From NCBI RefSeq assembly GCF_001909055.1, contig NZ_LVWI01000050.1:1-64000 (forward strand): DNA of 64,000 nt, written 5' to 3'. The notes beneath the pieces were generated by a model. That model was not told the origin of the DNA and made no database searches. It saw only the letters and a list, made by a program, of their open reading frames with translations. The translations under genes and the position numbers were made by a program. This DNA comes from Paenibacillus helianthi (GTDB lineage: Bacteria; Bacillota; Bacilli; Paenibacillales; Paenibacillaceae). Positions 51,061-60,235 of the stretch are shown in pieces. Each line of letters opens with the position of its first letter. Position 1 is the stretch's first letter.

Positions 51061-53028
51061 ATGAACAAAATATCGGAGATTCATCAAGCAGCGGGCCAAC
51101 CGTCCGTAACCATTCAGGATGAATTCTGGGGTCGTTATATCCGTCTGGTGCAGGATGTGGTCATTCCATATCAATATGAAGCGCTTCATGACCGTGTACC
51201 GGATGCGGAGCCGAGCCATGCGATTGCCAACTTCGAAATTGCCGCGGGGAGAAAAAAAGGGCAGTTTCACGGCTGGGTGTTCCAGGACAGCGATGTCGCC
51301 AAGTGGCTGGAGGCGGTAGGCTACTCGCTCCGTCTGAAGCGTGACCCGGAACTGGAATCCCGGGCTGACGTGGTCATTGACCTGATCGCCGAAGCGCAGC
51401 AGCCGGATGGCTATCTGAACACTTATTTTACTGTTAAGGAACCCGGCAAACGCTGGACGAACCTGCAGGATTGTCATGAGCTGTACTGTGCAGGCCATTT
51501 TATTGAAGCTGCGGTTGCTTATTATGAAGCGACGGGCAAGGACAAGCTGCTGAATATCATGCGCCGGATGGTCGATCATATCGATTCCATATTTGGACCG
51601 GAGGAAGGCAAGCTGAAGGGCTATGACGGACATCAGGAAATCGAGCTTGCCCTGGTGAAGCTATACCGGTTGACAGGTGAGGAGAAATATCTGAAGCTAA
51701 GCAGCTTTTTTATTGATCAGAGAGGCCAGGAGCCGAATTTCCTGCGGCAGGAATGGGAAGCCCGTAACCGGGTTGCGCATTGGAGCGGAACACCGACAGA
51801 CAGCATGGATCCAGCCTATAATCAGGCCCATCTCCCGGTGAGGGAGCAGAGTAAGGCGGTGGGGCACGCCGTCCGTGCGGTCTATATGTATACGGCGATG
51901 GCAGATCTGGCGGCGATCACCGGAGATGAAGCCTTGCGCGATGCCTGTGTGAGATTATGGGACAACATGACGGGCAAGCAGATGTATATTACCGGAGGTA
52001 TTGGTTCCACACATCAGGGTGAGGCCTTCACCTTCGACTACGACCTGCCCAATGACACGATTTATGCAGAGACCTGCGCTTCAATCGGGCTGATCTTTTT
52101 TGCCCGGCGGATGCTCGAAGTGGACCCGGATGCGCGCTACGCGGATGTGATGGAGCGGGCGCTCTATAATAACGTTCTTGGCTCTATGGCGCAGGACGGC
52201 AAACACTATTTCTATGTGAATCCGCTTGAGGTATGGCCTAAGGCCTGTACCTGCAATCCGGATAAGCATCATGTGAAATCCGAGCGTCAGGGCTGGTTCG
52301 GCTGCGCCTGCTGCCCTCCGAATGTGGCCCGGCTGCTGACCTCGCTGAATCAGTATATCTATACGGTTCATGGCGACACGCTGTATACCAACCTGTACAT
52401 TGGCAGTGAATTGAAGACAACACTGGGCGGGACAGAAGTAAGGGTCAGTCAGCAGAGCAGCTACCCGTGGGAAGGAATAGTCACGCTGGAGGTGAATCCG
52501 GCTCAGCCGGGAGAGTTCGGCCTCGCTCTGCGCATTCCTTCCTGGAGCAACGGCGCGGAGATCCGGGTGGGCGGCGAAAAGCTTGATATGGATGAGGGCC
52601 TAACGAAGGGGTACTGCGTGATCCGCAGAGTCTGGAACGCCGGGGATATCGTCGAGCTGAAGCTGCCTATGGAAGCGCACCGGGTCTACGCCCATCCTGA
52701 GCTGCGTGCAGATGCCGGGAAGACAGCCATCCAGCGGGGCCCGCTGGTCTATTGCCTGGAGGAGACCGACAACGGTGCGCCGCTGAGCTCAATTACATTA
52801 AATGAATCCGCTTCGTTCACGGAACGCTTTGAGGGTTCGCTGTTGGGCGGAGCGGTAGTGGTAAAAAGCAAAGGCAGCCGGATAGAGCAGGCAGGCTGGA
52901 GCGGAGGCTTATACAGCAAAGCGAAGGCACCTGTGGCAGCCGCAGAGATCACAGCCATTCCCTATTACCTGTGGGGCAACCGCGGCAGCGGCGAGATGAA
53001 GGTGTGGATCCCGGAAAGCAAGGCGTAG
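51061..53028 (+). CDS. Beta-L-arabinofuranosidase, GH127
   Basis: A 655-residue intracellular enzyme; ATG 51061 follows GGAGGAG. It releases L-arabinofuranose from beta-linked arabino-oligosaccharides such as those of hydroxyproline-rich plant proteins. The catalytic (alpha/alpha)6 barrel spans about 20-420. E337 and C339 in IYAETCAS, and C417-C418 in FGCACCPPNVAR, are within one residue of the HypBA1 zinc-cysteine site (E338, C340, C417, C418). No signal peptide. It is under the divergent AraC gene and ends before a terminator. Confidence 0.92.
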   Translation: MNKISEIHQAAGQPSVTIQDEFWGRYIRLVQDVVIPYQYEALHDRVPDAEPSHAIANFEIAAGRKKGQFHGWVFQDSDVAKWLEAVGYSLRLKRDPELESRADVVIDLIAEAQQPDGYLNTYFTVKEPGKRWTNLQDCHELYCAGHFIEAAVAYYEATGKDKLLNIMRRMVDHIDSIFGPEEGKLKGYDGHQEIELALVKLYRLTGEEKYLKLSSFFIDQRGQEPNFLRQEWEARNRVAHWSGTPTDSMDPAYNQAHLPVREQSKAVGHAVRAVYMYTAMADLAAITGDEALRDACVRLWDNMTGKQMYITGGIGSTHQGEAFTFDYDLPNDTIYAETCASIGLIFFARRMLEVDPDARYADVMERALYNNVLGSMAQDGKHYFYVNPLEVWPKACTCNPDKHHVKSERQGWFGCACCPPNVARLLTSLNQYIYTVHGDTLYTNLYIGSELKTTLGGTEVRVSQQSSYPWEGIVTLEVNPAQPGEFGLALRIPSWSNGAEIRVGGEKLDMDEGLTKGYCVIRRVWNAGDIVELKLPMEAHRVYAHPELRADAGKTAIQRGPLVYCLEETDNGAPLSSITLNESASFTERFEGSLLGGAVVVKSKGSRIEQAGWSGGLYSKAKAPVAAAEITAIPYYLWGNRGSGEMKVWIPESKA

Positions 53029-53081
53029 ACTGCTAGGGCATGTTCTGAACTGTGTGCATCAGACAATTTCCAAATAACCTC

Positions 53082-53127
53082 AACCACCCGGCGTACCGCT
53101 GAGCAGCGGACGAACGGGTGGTTTTTG
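53082..53127 (+). terminator. Rho-independent terminator after the GH127 gene
   Basis: AACCACCCG and CGGGTGGTT pair, with an inner CCGCTGAGCAGCGG hairpin, followed by TTTTG. Confidence 0.8.
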
Positions 53128-53267
53128 TACTTGTATTTGTTAGGTCCAGAAGCTTATGATAACGATACTTTATTATTTAATTAAAACTTTCCCTATACCC
53201 TTGGCAAGGCAGCATGTTACCATTACGGTTGTACGAAAATATACCAGTAGTGGGGGTATTTAGATAT

Positions 53268-54752
53268 ATGCGCATCAACTTACAAGCTTGGATACTGGAA
53301 GCCGATATGGTGAGCATGCAAAGTGCAATGTCTTCGGGTGAGTGTACATCCGAAGCCCTCGTACTTGCATATATAGAACGCATACATAGTTATAATTCTT
53401 TGATCAATGCCGTATTAGAGATCAATCCGGATGCGCTTGAAATAGCCAGGAATCTTGACCTTGAGCGAAATTCAACAGGTAGTAGAGGGCCGCTGCACGG
53501 AATTCCACTCCTGCTTAAGGATAACATCGATACGCATGACCGGATGCATACGAGCGCTGGTTCAATCGCATTAGCTGAGTCGTTTGCTCCTGAAGATTCG
53601 TTCATTGCCACAAAGCTCCGCGCTGCCGGCGCAGTTCTTCTAGGTAAGGCCAATATGACTGAGTGGTCGAATTTTATGTCTAACCGTATGCCGGCTGGAT
53701 ACAGTTCCAGAGGCGGGTATGTATTGAATCCGTATGGACCCGGCAAGCTCTTCGTCAGCGGGTCAAGTTCAGGATCGGCTGCAGCGGTAGCAGCAAACCT
53801 GGCGGCAGCAGCGATCGGAACAGAAACCGCGGGTTCGATTATTGGGCCGGCCAGCCAACATTTTCTCGTCGGAATAAAGCCTACGGTAGGGCTTGCGAGC
53901 CGCAGCGGTATTATCCCGATCTCCATAAGTCAGGATACACCAGGACCTATTTCCAGGACAGTCACTGATGCAGCGACTTTACTCGGGACAATCGCCGGGG
54001 TTGACGAAAACGATAAGGCAACATGGAATAGTCCGCATCGTACTTTTCATGATTACACAGCTTATCTCGACCGGGACTTTCTGCGTAAAGCCCGTATTGG
54101 GATTCCCAGACATTACTATCGGTCATTGGATGAAGAAAGACTTTCTATCATGGAAGCCACCATTGAAGTTCTGCGTGAGCAAGGTGCTACAGTTATCGAT
54201 CCTGTGGACCTCCATTTGGAGGAGCATTCATGGAACAATGAGGTAATCTGCTACGAATTCAAAACAGGACTGAATCGCTATTTATCGAAATTGAACCCGG
54301 ATATCCCCGTGCATTCTCTTCAAGAACTGATTGAATATAATCAGAAACACGCTGCGTCCGCATTGAAATTTGGCCAAGATAATCTCATTCGCTCGGAACA
54401 AAATGCGTTAATCGAGACAACCTATCAGCTTAAGCGTCAAGAATATAATCATCTGGCTGTAGCGCAAGGGATTGACAATGCACTCGATCAACACGGTTTA
54501 GACGCATTAATGTTACCCGGTGACATTGATGGTATGTATATAGCTGCCCGGTTAGGGTATCCACTTATTACCGTGCCCGCCGGTTATTCAGCAAAAGGAA
54601 CAATAGATGCGGATGGAGATTCAACGCAGGGGCCATTTGGTGTTGTCTTTTCCGGGAGGGCTTTCAGTGAGCCCACGCTAATCAGCATCGCCTATAGTTT
54701 TGAGCAGGCAACACTTTTTCGTCGTCCACCAGAGTTGGGCGGATTGGTATGA
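53268..54752 (+). CDS. Amidase-signature-family enzyme
   Basis: A 494-residue protein from ATG 53268, which follows TGGGGG; a frame from 53214 has no site. The Ser-cisSer-Lys triad is visible: K84 in GIPLLLKDNIDT, S166 in VSGSSSGSAAA and S190 in GTETAGSIIGP. The C-terminal HGLDALMLPGDIDGMYIAAR fits GatA-like and peptide amidases. Codon use is AT-rich compared with neighbours. A 44-residue frame overlaps its stop, and a phosphotransferase follows. Confidence 0.85.
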   Translation: MRINLQAWILEADMVSMQSAMSSGECTSEALVLAYIERIHSYNSLINAVLEINPDALEIARNLDLERNSTGSRGPLHGIPLLLKDNIDTHDRMHTSAGSIALAESFAPEDSFIATKLRAAGAVLLGKANMTEWSNFMSNRMPAGYSSRGGYVLNPYGPGKLFVSGSSSGSAAAVAANLAAAAIGTETAGSIIGPASQHFLVGIKPTVGLASRSGIIPISISQDTPGPISRTVTDAATLLGTIAGVDENDKATWNSPHRTFHDYTAYLDRDFLRKARIGIPRHYYRSLDEERLSIMEATIEVLREQGATVIDPVDLHLEEHSWNNEVICYEFKTGLNRYLSKLNPDIPVHSLQELIEYNQKHAASALKFGQDNLIRSEQNALIETTYQLKRQEYNHLAVAQGIDNALDQHGLDALMLPGDIDGMYIAARLGYPLITVPAGYSAKGTIDADGDSTQGPFGVVFSGRAFSEPTLISIAYSFEQATLFRRPPELGGLV

Positions 54753-54883
54753 AGGCAGCTTGGAAACGAAATGAAACAGATACTTCAGGTTATGTTGATG
54801 CGGACGTGATTCTTGATGATTTAGGAGAATTATCCCGATATGTACTAAACTCTAATGGTGTACCCAGTGTTGAAGAAAGGTGA
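54749..54883 (+). CDS. Small 44-residue ORF
   Basis: ATG 54749 overlaps the amidase stop (ATGA), which suggests coupling. The sequence is acidic in its second half (SGYVDADVILDDLGELSRYV) and has no recognised domain. Its TGA at 54881 overlaps the codons at which the phosphotransferase frame opens. Whether it is translated is uncertain. Confidence 0.35.
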   Translation: MKAAWKRNETDTSGYVDADVILDDLGELSRYVLNSNGVPSVEER

Positions 54884-54897
54884 TGAGCGGGTTATTT

Positions 54898-55884
54898 ATG
54901 ATGGCATCTGAAAATGAAATAGAGCAGGCAATCTCGCAGTCGAAGCTATCAGCTTTGAAGGTGCTGCAACATTACAACTTGGACTGGGAGCACATACGTT
55001 TTATCCAATTCTCCGATACATGTACATTTCAAATTGATACAAGTAAGGAAGGATCCTTTTTACTCCGTATTCATTCGGGAATGAGTGAAGAAGAAATAAT
55101 ATCTGAGATCGATTGGCTTGAGTATTTGAATAAGAAGATTGATATTGCCATCCCCCAAGGAATATTAGACCGCAACGGTTTCAAAACTCTAAGAATCGAT
55201 CTGGAGGATGGTTACTATAGTTACGCTTCGTTGATGCGTTGGGTAGAGGGAACGAACGCGAGTGGAGGACTTGCTGATGAGCAAATCTTTAAAGAGGGGA
55301 TTCTCTTAGCACAACTCCATAAAACATCACAGGAATTTGAGTTGACACCTAATTTCGTGCGGCCCAATTGGGGAGAGCAGAGCTTTAGGCGAGCTATGAA
55401 CCGTTTGAATAAATATTATGATCGGTTCCTGACAGATGTAGAGTTCCAATTGTATCAATTGGCCGCTGAGAGGATACTCTCTTGGATTACCCGGCATCAA
55501 AGAGATAGCAGAAATTATGGATTAATTCATGGGGACCTGCACCAAGGCAATATTGTTTTTCATAATGGTGAACCCCGTCCAATCGATTTTGGAAGATGTG
55601 GATTTGGTTATTATCTTTATGATATAGCTCATACAATTCTAGGGCTGCATCCATTGCAAAGGGAATTAGTAATTAACGGTTACGAGACCATTATGAGATT
55701 AGAAGCTGACTGGCTCCCAGCGTTGGAGAGTTTTACTGTGATGGTCATGATCGAAAATTATTGTCACCATGCCCCTGACCCGAGGGAAACAGAGGGGCTT
55801 AAGGAAGAACAGCCTTATGCCCAAGCCATAATAAGAAATTACCTAAAAGGTAAACCATTTCTCTTTAAAACTTTAGAATTGTAA
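54898..55884 (+). CDS. Aminoglycoside-phosphotransferase-like (APH) kinase
   Basis: About 328 residues from ATG 54898; GTG 54880 and ATG 54883 are alternatives and no start has a strong site. Kinase-like fold: FIQFSDTCTFQIDTSKEGSF near the N-terminus as the nucleotide loop, the catalytic Brenner motif GLIHGDLHQGNIVF (aspartate about D213) and the metal-binding IDFGRCGFG. A YSYASLMRWVEG hinge segment is present. The family covers choline, fructosamine and antibiotic kinases. AT-rich codon use matches the amidase gene. Confidence 0.8.
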   Translation: MMASENEIEQAISQSKLSALKVLQHYNLDWEHIRFIQFSDTCTFQIDTSKEGSFLLRIHSGMSEEEIISEIDWLEYLNKKIDIAIPQGILDRNGFKTLRIDLEDGYYSYASLMRWVEGTNASGGLADEQIFKEGILLAQLHKTSQEFELTPNFVRPNWGEQSFRRAMNRLNKYYDRFLTDVEFQLYQLAAERILSWITRHQRDSRNYGLIHGDLHQGNIVFHNGEPRPIDFGRCGFGYYLYDIAHTILGLHPLQRELVINGYETIMRLEADWLPALESFTVMVMIENYCHHAPDPRETEGLKEEQPYAQAIIRNYLKGKPFLFKTLEL

Positions 55885-55935
55885 TATGATATCATCGAAC
55901 AGTTCATTCGGTTAACGGGGACATTGGCTCAAATA

Positions 55936-55983
55936 AAACAGCGGCGGTCTAGGACTATATTCGTCCTGGCTTGCCGCTGTTTT
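55936..55983 (+). terminator. Rho-independent terminator
   Basis: AAACAGCGGC and GCCGCTGTTT form the outer stem with AGGAC/GTCCT inside. Confidence 0.75.
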
Positions 55984-56104
55984 CATTGTTGGGCTAGCGC
56001 CATGAAGTATGATTCGCACAAAAACGGGCCCCTCCTTTTACAAGGAAAAGACCCGCAGTGAAACTCTTAAATGGATAGGCTGTACCCGCGGAGCAGGAAG
56101 CGGA

Positions 56105-58540
56105 TTAGCCCAGTTCTACAACCACGTGATGCACGGCACCATCCCCGACAGGAGCGATAATGTTGCCTTCAACAGCAGCGCCGTCGAGGGTGAGGCTGGC
56201 TACGCCTTTGGAGACATGGTTCGGGTTCTTGATCTGAATTACATAAGTATCTCCACGGAAGACGCGGGTGATTTCGAAGCCGCCCCACTCAGCAGGGATA
56301 CAAGGATCTACTTTCAGACCGGCGAAATCAGCCTGGATACCGAGAATGGACTGTGTGATCGCTACATAGTTCCATGCAGCGGTACCTGTCAGCCAGGAGT
56401 TCTTAGCTTCCCCGTGGCGTACGGCATCTTTACCAGCGATCATCTGCGAGTACACGTAAGGTTCCATACGGTGAACTTCGCTGATATCTTCCAGGTAAGC
56501 CGGAGCGATTTTCTTATAGATATCGAACGCTCTGTCGCCATGGCCCAGCACGGTTTCAGCAATCATAATCCAAGGGTTGTTGTGGCAGAAGATACCGGCA
56601 TTTTCCTTGTAGCCCGGAGGGTACGTAGAAATTTCACCCAGGTTCAGATAGTACTTGGAGTACGGAGGCTGCTGCAATACGATACCGTAATCCGTATCCA
56701 GACGTTCCTGAACGGAAGTCAGCGCTTTGGCAGCTTGACCGTTCTCAACACCGATACCCGCCATTACGCACATACCCTGCGGTTCGATGAAGATTTGGCC
56801 TTCTTCGTTCTCCTTGCTGCCGATCTTGTCGCCGTAGTGGTCATATGCACGCAGGAACCAGTCGCCGTCGAAGCCGTGTGACAGAGTGATGGCACTCATA
56901 TTCTCGATCTTCGCAACCGCGTCTGCAGCTACATCGTCCAGTCCGCGCATGCGGCAGATTTCAGCATAGTCCGGTCCGACGAAGACGAACAGACCTGCGA
57001 TGAACACGGATTCCGCTACGCCGCCTGCGATATTCTCAGTCGTCTGGAACGATTCGCCCGGCTCGGTGGAGAAGCAGTTCAGGTTCAGACAGTCATTCCA
57101 GTCCGCGCGTCCGATCAGCGGCAGGCCGTGAGGTCCGAGGTTGTTCGTTACATGCTCGAAGGACAGCTTCAAGTGTTCGAACAGGGTAGCTGTGTGATCC
57201 GGATTGCTGTCAAAAGGAACCTGCTCATCAAGGATCGAGTAGTCGCCGGTTTCCTTAATATAGGCAGCCGTTCCCGAGATCAGCCATAGCGGATCATCGT
57301 TGAAGCCGGAGCCGACTTCATTGTTGCCCTTTTTGGTGAGCGGCTGGTACTGGTGGTACGCGCTGCCGTCAGGGAACTGGGTAGCAGCGATATCAAGAAT
57401 ACGTTCTCTGGCGCGCTCTGGAATCTGGTGAACAAAGCCGAGCAAGTCCTGATTGGAGTCGCGGAAGCCCATACCACGGCCAATCCCGGATTCGAAATAG
57501 GAAGCGGAACGGGACATGTTGAAGGTAACCATACACTGGTACGGGTTCCAGATATTAACCATGCGGTTTAGCTTGTCGTCGCTGCTCTGAATCTGATATT
57601 TGGACAGCAGGTTATCCCAGTGTGCAGCCAGAACAGCCAGGGCGGCATCCACTTGAGCATCTGTAGCGAATTGCTCGATTACAGCCTGTGCAGGCTTCTT
57701 GTTGATGACATTCAGGGATTCCCATTTCTCATCTTCAGGGTTCTCGATGTAGCCGAGTACGAAGATGAAGCTTTGTTCTTCACCTGGTTCCAGCGTGATG
57801 TTCAGAGCATGGGAGCCGATGGGCGACCAGCCGCTGGCAACGGAGTTGGTGGCTTCACCGGCTGCGACTGCCTGCGGAGCGTCCAGACCATTGTACATAC
57901 CCACGAAGGATTCGCGGTCTGTATCGAAGCCGGCAATTTCTTTATTTACAGAGTAGAAAGCGTAGTGGTTTCTGCGCTCACGGTATTCGGTTTTGTGATA
58001 GATAACGGAATCTTTCACTTCAACTTCGCCGGTGCTGAGGTTACGCTGGAAGTTGGTCATATCATCATTGGCATTCCAGAGACAGAATTCGGCAAAAGAG
58101 AACAGCTTCACGGATTTCTTCGCAGAGCCAGTGTTCTTAACGACCAGACGATGGACTTCAGCATTATGGCCCATTGGTACAAAAGCGAGCTGGTTCACAG
58201 AAATACCATTGCGTTCGCCTGTAATGGAAGTGTAGCCCAGCCCGTGGCGGCATTCGTAGAAATCAAGGTCGCGTTTTACCGGCATCCAGCCCGGGGTCCA
58301 GAAATCACCGTCGTCATACAGGTAGTAGTAGCGTCCGCCTGTGTCCAGCGGAATATTGTTATACCGGTAACGGGTAAGTCTTCTCATCCGCGCATCGCGG
58401 TAGAAGGTGTAACCACCGGCAGTATTAGAGATGAGGCCGAAAAATTGCTCGTTGCCGAGGTAATTGATCCATGGGTAAGGCGTTTTGGGAGTGTTGATTA
58501 CATACTCTTTGCGAGTGTCGTCAAAGGTTCCGAATTTCAT
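56105..58540 (-). CDS. GH94 cellobiose-type phosphorylase
   Basis: An 811-residue cytoplasmic enzyme; ATG 58540 lies ten bases after AAGGAGA, while ATG 58561 overlaps it. It splits cellobiose with phosphate to glucose-1-phosphate and glucose. N-terminal beta-sandwich about 1-280, then the (alpha/alpha)6 barrel. General-acid D483 lies in GRADWNDCLNL, as in cellobiose phosphorylases. Substrate marks: FESGIGRGMGFRDSNQDLLG and YHQYQPLTKKGNNEVGSGFN. The gene follows lacI on the same strand and has a LacI-type palindrome before its start. Confidence 0.93.
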   Translation of the reverse strand: MKFGTFDDTRKEYVINTPKTPYPWINYLGNEQFFGLISNTAGGYTFYRDARMRRLTRYRYNNIPLDTGGRYYYLYDDGDFWTPGWMPVKRDLDFYECRHGLGYTSITGERNGISVNQLAFVPMGHNAEVHRLVVKNTGSAKKSVKLFSFAEFCLWNANDDMTNFQRNLSTGEVEVKDSVIYHKTEYRERRNHYAFYSVNKEIAGFDTDRESFVGMYNGLDAPQAVAAGEATNSVASGWSPIGSHALNITLEPGEEQSFIFVLGYIENPEDEKWESLNVINKKPAQAVIEQFATDAQVDAALAVLAAHWDNLLSKYQIQSSDDKLNRMVNIWNPYQCMVTFNMSRSASYFESGIGRGMGFRDSNQDLLGFVHQIPERARERILDIAATQFPDGSAYHQYQPLTKKGNNEVGSGFNDDPLWLISGTAAYIKETGDYSILDEQVPFDSNPDHTATLFEHLKLSFEHVTNNLGPHGLPLIGRADWNDCLNLNCFSTEPGESFQTTENIAGGVAESVFIAGLFVFVGPDYAEICRMRGLDDVAADAVAKIENMSAITLSHGFDGDWFLRAYDHYGDKIGSKENEEGQIFIEPQGMCVMAGIGVENGQAAKALTSVQERLDTDYGIVLQQPPYSKYYLNLGEISTYPPGYKENAGIFCHNNPWIMIAETVLGHGDRAFDIYKKIAPAYLEDISEVHRMEPYVYSQMIAGKDAVRHGEAKNSWLTGTAAWNYVAITQSILGIQADFAGLKVDPCIPAEWGGFEITRVFRGDTYVIQIKNPNHVSKGVASLTLDGAAVEGNIIAPVGDGAVHHVVVELG

Positions 58541-58564
58541 TAGAGAAAACTCTCCTTTCAATTG

Positions 58565-58578
58565 TGAACGCGCGTTTA
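58565..58578. promoter_or_regulatory. LacI-type operator before the GH94 gene
   Basis: TGAACGCGCGTTTA, one base off the perfect TAAACGCGCGTTTA found before lacI. It lies 25 bases before the GH94 start codon on the minus strand. Confidence 0.7.
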
Positions 58579-58660
58579 CAAGGTTGAGAAAAAATTCCCT
58601 CGGGGGAAAGGGAGTTTCTCGAAATATAAGCCGTTTCTGCTTGGGTAATCAATGATTGCC

Positions 58661-59716
58661 TTACTTCTTTGGCGGCTGGCAGGAATCTCTTTCGACCAGC
58701 CGCGCCGGGAAGCTGATGGTGCTGAAGGTCGGCTGACGGGAATCGCACAGCTCGATTACTTTCTCAACCGCAGCCTTGGACATTTCGTAAATCGGCAGAC
58801 GGACGGAGGTCAGCTTGGGATGAATGCGTGAGGCCATCTGCACATCATCGAAGCCGGCGATGGAGATGTCCTCAGGTACGGAAATCCCATGTTCAGAGAA
58901 CGCTTCCATCGCAGAGATAGCCATATCGTCGTTGGAGGAGAAGAAGGCGGTCGGCAGAGCTTCACCGGAAGCAAGCAGCTTCTTGACCTCTTCATAGGCG
59001 GTTTCTTTGAGAAAATCACCCTTCAGGACGAATCTCTCATTCAGCGCCAGTCCGTGCTTCTTCAGCGTATCCTCGTAGGCCATGTAGCGTTCCCGCCCGG
59101 AATAGGTGTTCATGCGGCCGCAGATCATGCCGATTTCTTCATGGCCCAGGCTGATCAGGTACTCAATGGCTTCAACCGTACCCTCGTAGTCCTTGGAATT
59201 CACGATAGCCAGATGGTTGCGGTCGAGATGCTCTGACATAATCTCTGAAATGTCGTAATCGATCAGCACAAGCGGAAATTCAAGACTGACCATCTCACGC
59301 ACGATATCAATATCCTTCTGGGTGCCGACGATAATGCCGCCATCAATCCGTTTCTGCAGGAAAGCCTGCTTCACCTTCAGGAAATCGTCCGGAGAATATA
59401 CGGTGTGTATCAGCACATAACAGCCGCGGGCATTCGAAGTGTCGACAACGGCATCAACGAAAGGCGCAAAGTAATTGTTCTGATAGATCCGGGTCGTGTT
59501 CTCTTTCTCGTTCATGCTGATAGCGAAAAGTCCGATCGTGTCGGTCTTCTTGCCGGCCAGAGCCCGGGCGAAGCTGTTCGGCTCATACTGATGCTGCTCA
59601 ATGACCTTCAGCACCTTGGCCCGGGTCTCCTCAGGGACGTTGGAATAGTTGTTGATCACGCGGGAAACCGTGCTTCGGGATACCCCGGCGAGCTTTGCTA
59701 TATCTTCGCTGCGCAT
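58661..59716 (-). CDS. LacI-family transcriptional regulator (CelR-like)
   Basis: A 351-residue protein; ATG 59716 follows AAAGGGGGG. Residues 1-25 form the helix-turn-helix (SEDIAKLAGVSRSTVSRVIN), followed by the hinge helix SFARALAGKKTDTIGLF. Residues about 60-340 form the sugar-binding domain. It lies before the GH94 gene, on the same strand. Matching palindromes precede both genes, so repression relieved by cello-oligosaccharide, and autoregulation, are inferred. Confidence 0.92.
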   Translation of the reverse strand: MRSEDIAKLAGVSRSTVSRVINNYSNVPEETRAKVLKVIEQHQYEPNSFARALAGKKTDTIGLFAISMNEKENTTRIYQNNYFAPFVDAVVDTSNARGCYVLIHTVYSPDDFLKVKQAFLQKRIDGGIIVGTQKDIDIVREMVSLEFPLVLIDYDISEIMSEHLDRNHLAIVNSKDYEGTVEAIEYLISLGHEEIGMICGRMNTYSGRERYMAYEDTLKKHGLALNERFVLKGDFLKETAYEEVKKLLASGEALPTAFFSSNDDMAISAMEAFSEHGISVPEDISIAGFDDVQMASRIHPKLTSVRLPIYEMSKAAVEKVIELCDSRQPTFSTISFPARLVERDSCQPPKK

Positions 59717-59735
59717 AGTGCCCCCCTTTTTTACG

Positions 59736-59749
59736 TAAACGCGCGTTTA
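59736..59749. promoter_or_regulatory. LacI-type operator at the lacI promoter
   Basis: TAAACGCGCGTTTA, a perfect 14-bp palindrome with the CG centre expected for LacI-family binding, 20 bases before the lacI start. Confidence 0.75.
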
Positions 59750-59859
59750 TGAACCCATTGTAAGATAAAATCCTGCAGAAATCAATCACCTGAATCAAGA
59801 AATTAATGAGAGGCAGAGAGGACCCTGGTCGCGGACGGGAATGAAACGCCGATTGCCCA

Positions 59860-59940
59860 TTTACATATTGTTCCATTTGGGCTATAGTGGGATTACACCG
59901 GATGGAAGCTTGGACCCTGCCTGAAGAGGCGGGGGTATTT
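59860..59940 (+). ncRNA. Small-RNA-like element 5
   Basis: TTTACA (59860), a 17-bp spacer and TATAGT (59883) form a normal sigma-A promoter. The body has GATTACACC, then CTTGGACCCTGCC. It ends in an ACCCTGCCT/AGGCGGGGGT hairpin with TATTT. It shares TATAGT, the ACACC and TTGG-CCTGCC pieces and terminator shape with elements 1, 2 and 4, but lacks the TTTA box array. A small membrane-protein gene begins 57 bases later. Confidence 0.4.
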
Positions 59941-59996
59941 ATGCGGAGTATGGCCTTTTCTTAGTGGCTGATGGGATGAATAGGAGGAGTGGTTCA

Positions 59997-60218
59997 ATGC
60001 CAAACGCTATTTCATGGGTATTCACAGCATTTCTTGCAGTCTGGACGGCGGCGGCAGCCTATGCTGCAATCCGGCCTTACTCCTTTTGGCGGATTACCCA
60101 GGGCTGGAAAGCAGTGAAGGAGCCGCCTAGAGCCTACTTTGTAGTTTCTGCTATGGGTGCAGCCATTTTTGCAGCTGTTGGACTCGGGCTGTTGTTGTTA
60201 CCGTATATTCTAAAATAA
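59997..60218 (+). CDS. Small two-helix membrane protein
   Basis: A 73-residue protein from ATG 59997 after AGGAGG; the longer frame from 59964 overlaps that site. Two membrane segments (WVFTAFLAVWTAAAAYAA and AMGAAIFAAVGLGLLLLPYI) flank a basic loop (WRITQGWKAVKEPPRAYF), which resembles DUF6199. No function is known. The exported protein gene follows in 17 bases. Confidence 0.65.
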   Translation: MPNAISWVFTAFLAVWTAAAAYAAIRPYSFWRITQGWKAVKEPPRAYFVVSAMGAAIFAAVGLGLLLLPYILK

Positions 60219-60235
60219 AAAAAGAGGTAGTTCCT

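Noticed and set aside
56009..56881. 290-codon plus-strand frame opposite the GH94 gene
   Set aside because: It is antisense to the GH94 coding sequence and has no family similarity.
57620..58543. 307-codon plus-strand frame opposite the GH94 gene
   Set aside because: Antisense shadow; the minus-strand frame carries all GH94 motifs.
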